A DNA stretch of 64,000 nt. Source: Actinoplanes octamycinicus (GTDB lineage: Bacteria > Actinomycetota > Actinomycetes > Mycobacteriales > Micromonosporaceae). Made by a program: the position numbers and the translations under genes. The notes below the pieces were generated by a model that had not been told where the DNA came from, did no database searches, and saw only the letters and a program-made list of their open reading frames with translations. The number at the start of each line of letters is the position of its first letter. The first letter of the stretch is position 1. This document shows, one piece after another, positions 63,401-64,000 of this stretch. The stretch is taken from assembly GCF_014205225.1 (NCBI RefSeq), contig NZ_JACHNB010000001.1, forward strand, positions 2,709,501 to 2,773,500, read 5' to 3'.

Positions 63401-63956
63401 CGCGTTTCATGGCGAGCGCGTAGAGACCTTTGTAGGCGGCACTGTTCCGGGTCCGAAGGCCCAGGAGCCGTTCGGCCTGGAACTGGGACTCGCGGACCGT
63501 CCGCGGTTCTTCACCGTCGTCCTGGATCCAGCTGAGAACGTCTTGCAGGTCGTTGGCGAATCGGGTGTCGGTGGTACCCCCGTACAGCTCTCCGAATACT
63601 CCGCACCAGTACCACTGGCGCAACTTCGCTCGGGGTGCAGGCTTGAAGGCGTCTTCGCCCAAGAGCGTGAGGATTGCGGTCAACGGCACCAACTGCGTGC
63701 TGTACGGAAGGTCGCGGGCACGGAAGATGCGCTCACCATGCAGAAAGCGCACGACGCGCTGAAGCGTGTCGGTGACGGCGTCGGCCCAGCCCTTGTACCC
63801 GCTCAGCGGCAACGACAACATCTCGCGACGCTTGGCGGATACTCCTGGAACGCGGTCACCACGAACCCGCTCCTGCATACGTTCTTCCCAGCGACTTCGG
63901 GTCCAGAGCAGGGTCACGATCTGGAGAAAGGTCGTGGCGTCCAGATCGGCGAGTAG
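60465..63956 (+). CDS. Primase-polymerase-like protein with winged-helix regions; no stop of its own
   Basis: Convincing protein content runs from GTG 60465 to about 62,470 (some 670 residues). The remaining frame to the stop at 63956 is antisense to the HNH-AlbA_2 gene and is not credible as protein. The N-terminal part resembles archaeo-eukaryotic primase (Prim-Pol) domains: hhhDhD motif LAFDLDAKPG (Asp72, Asp74), S-x-H motif SGPSGGRHL (His111), and AIRPPGSPHRSGG. Two winged-helix-like segments follow near 350-400 (LAERTGKSRTAVWRSIKSLL) and 470-515 (RRTGLVLRTVNRHLRRLESW). Such proteins initiate replication of plasmids or integrative elements; here that is inferred. The true 3' end is unresolved and may be lost. 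Confidence 0.6.
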   Translation: MSSPLTYDSTHAAADFAYLTAARRDRFRVARTYGGRTAHGYADRPWASATPPTVPYAVYLADGESFRTLAFDLDAKPGADPEADAARLRGLLDEAGIKHVEAISGPSGGRHLIATFRDPLPADTVRALALALRSTLVPSLDPTPLCNPGTGAIRPPGSPHRSGGFSTLITPVAEARTLLCDGNARSAFDHLLGLVAHPSTTLVIREAVEPRHVRPLPAHIVRMEQFGDEDGRYGDRSSLAAAICLSYVNAGRDYKEFEEAAVDPSRLGLDHLRREQLGHGHVRDRSEAQIRMAAARMWQRRMVYAAEHPPERSGAFDEDVERELDALCAAMRAVPRRWGGLGGPSDQAVLSAILETARRCNKMVIGCANRTLAERTGKSRTAVWRSIKSLLEDGWLVIDTPSAGPNATTYRLAIPDAVLSGLAEAPKGQRSDGDVRVSLDPAPCTDHTLQTGLAIQAHDAMSNSKGLGRHAAVVFAALTKAAGTAVDVVRRTGLVLRTVNRHLRRLESWGLVRLVDGTWSARDIRQLDRAAREHGAVGAATERATAHRHEREAYHWYLADHAARRGWTPEKGLWQPGHHALVHGDRRPVPSLPFPRRDGRAVFRDALDLVVAGQGPTLESVEAVLKASSAGQTAALPSPAARRASITTSSRSKSARRLAAPASDSSSAGSLEPPVVLIGESVGPIELLRGVVEPGEEDRALGSSLGAECVHRLRGGRDVYASDRAAVDAAEPDGDVSHGALAEVQDQQLGEPLLPGVGVLLGEDRQVLLQAEHVPVVLDADEQRPSVAVHEAGDRLGHRPLDRTVLLTGRKVLPAGRLELDDLALARHDQRLDATSQRGPALVLGERATVVVSAVHGPASRILNLPDQSFVASIEDGPEVVLPQSDRVDVVTGDDRVQVLGVHWQVGFDCGQVLARSVRADVSPGLSVDGGLVDDAVGVAAVDAVRRAPLLREDVADVDRVGGIGLGVDRVAGPEVTTAAFHGERVETFVGGTVPGPKAQEPFGLELGLADRPRFFTVVLDPAENVLQVVGESGVGGTPVQLSEYSAPVPLAQLRSGCRLEGVFAQEREDCGQRHQLRAVRKVAGTEDALTMQKAHDALKRVGDGVGPALVPAQRQRQHLATLGGYSWNAVTTNPLLHTFFPATSGPEQGHDLEKGRGVQIGE

Positions 63957-64000
63957 CGGCTCATCGGCCCAGGTCGCCTGCCGCCGCTCCCAGTCGTCCC
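62472..64000 (-). CDS. DUF262/DUF1524-type HNH protein fused to AlbA_2 domain (5' end outside window)
   Basis: The open frame continues past the GTG at 63917 to the window edge with family-like residues (DATTFLQIVTLLWTRSRW), so the gene is truncated by the window; 508 residues are visible. These are the C-terminal half of a DUF262-DUF1524 (GmrSD-like) protein: helical LPYSTQLVPLTAILTLLGE, HNH-like DIRHIFPQKWCAANGI followed by NCIVNKTAI and APSKYLAAVE. After these is an AlbA_2 (Schlafen-like) domain with ESKIVEFKSTGR, EWAVTKTVAGFMNGHGGTLL and VGVEDDGNVLGLEEDL. GmrSD relatives cut glucosylated phage DNA. The AlbA_2 fusion is the odd part. A role in defence is inferred from the neighbouring RM genes. 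Confidence 0.88.
   Translation of the reverse strand, partial: DDWERRQATWADEPLLADLDATTFLQIVTLLWTRSRWEERMQERVRGDRVPGVSAKRREMLSLPLSGYKGWADAVTDTLQRVVRFLHGERIFRARDLPYSTQLVPLTAILTLLGEDAFKPAPRAKLRQWYWCGVFGELYGGTTDTRFANDLQDVLSWIQDDGEEPRTVRESQFQAERLLGLRTRNSAAYKGLYALAMKRGGRDFRTGDTIDAKAYAADSIDIRHIFPQKWCAANGIDSGYANCIVNKTAIDGQTWGYIGTNAPSKYLAAVEADLPVDSQDLDAIIASHDIDPVALRQDDFRAVFDARYERLIRQIEDATGRPVNRGDNHGSPFAEYQGGAALARSIQALIMAGESKIVEFKSTGRKNLSTGQKDRAIEWAVTKTVAGFMNGHGGTLLVGVEDDGNVLGLEEDLTVFTKKNTDAWEQWLTQLLILDFGKGAMANVTVRFSSIDSRTVARIDVAPASEPVYTLRTKTGTKGSVFLARLNNTTQELDGPDAFAYQHNRWFK

Noticed and set aside
63915..63917. GTG as the start of the HNH-AlbA_2 gene
   Set aside because: The frame continues upstream to the window edge with family-like residues, so this GTG is an internal valine.
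62472..63956. Second half of the 1163-residue plus-strand frame as protein
   Set aside because: The minus strand here encodes recognisable HNH and AlbA_2 domains, whereas the plus-strand text has no family resemblance.

Overview
The window is high-GC actinobacterial DNA. Its gene set (mycothiol amidase Mca, FtsB-DUF501 next to enolase, greA-DUF4307-mca, many GTG starts, leaderless-looking promoters) fits a Micromonosporaceae-type actinomycete such as Actinoplanes. The assignment rests on gene content and codon style, not on a database match.

Bases 1-50,900 look like ordinary chromosome. In order: the 3' part of enolase, then ftsB, DUF501, an ArgA-like acetyltransferase and Ppx/GppA (1-3301, mostly overlapping starts and stops); an LppU-like anchored protein and a uracil-DNA glycosylase; a DUF4129/MoxR/DUF58 membrane operon (4976-9120); ndh and tRNA-Leu(TAA); a Bax-inhibitor-1 protein; a thiolase, two SGNH hydrolases, cystathionine beta-synthase and an HtrA-like protease (14.2-20.5 kb); RNase Z, PPK2 and CYTH-CHAD (polyphosphate); MsrA and HIT divergent from cystathionine gamma-synthase; an amidase, threonine dehydratase and M48 peptidase; greA/DUF4307 divergent from mca; a GGDEF-EAL protein; a DUF255 thioredoxin-fold protein; purK-purE; an FeS-type photolyase; a 1642-residue multipass membrane protein; and an acyl-CoA dehydrogenase. 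Two themes recur: sulfur/redox chemistry (CBS, CGS, MsrA, Mca) and polyphosphate (Ppx/GppA, PPK2, CHAD).

Several intergenic gaps, mostly at gene 3' ends, carry direct tandem repeats: 53 bp x6, 46 bp x7, 36 bp x3, 49-50 bp x2, a 112-bp duplication of a gene 3' end, and three tandem hairpins with compensatory changes. None contains spacers, so none is CRISPR.

From about 51 kb to the right edge the sequence is visibly less GC-rich in places and holds an accessory, defence-type island. A type I restriction-modification system (hsdM-hsdS-hsdR, minus strand) is followed on the same strand by a 612-residue protein of unrecognised family and a 293-residue Cys-rich protein preceded by a perfect 8+8 bp inverted repeat. 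Divergent from hsdM is a primase-polymerase-like gene with winged-helix regions; it has no stop of its own before it runs antisense into a DUF262/DUF1524-type HNH protein fused to an AlbA_2 (Schlafen-like) domain, whose 5' end lies beyond the window. The two uncharacterised genes tied to the RM operon, the HNH-AlbA_2 fusion and the missing stop are the best candidates for something new.
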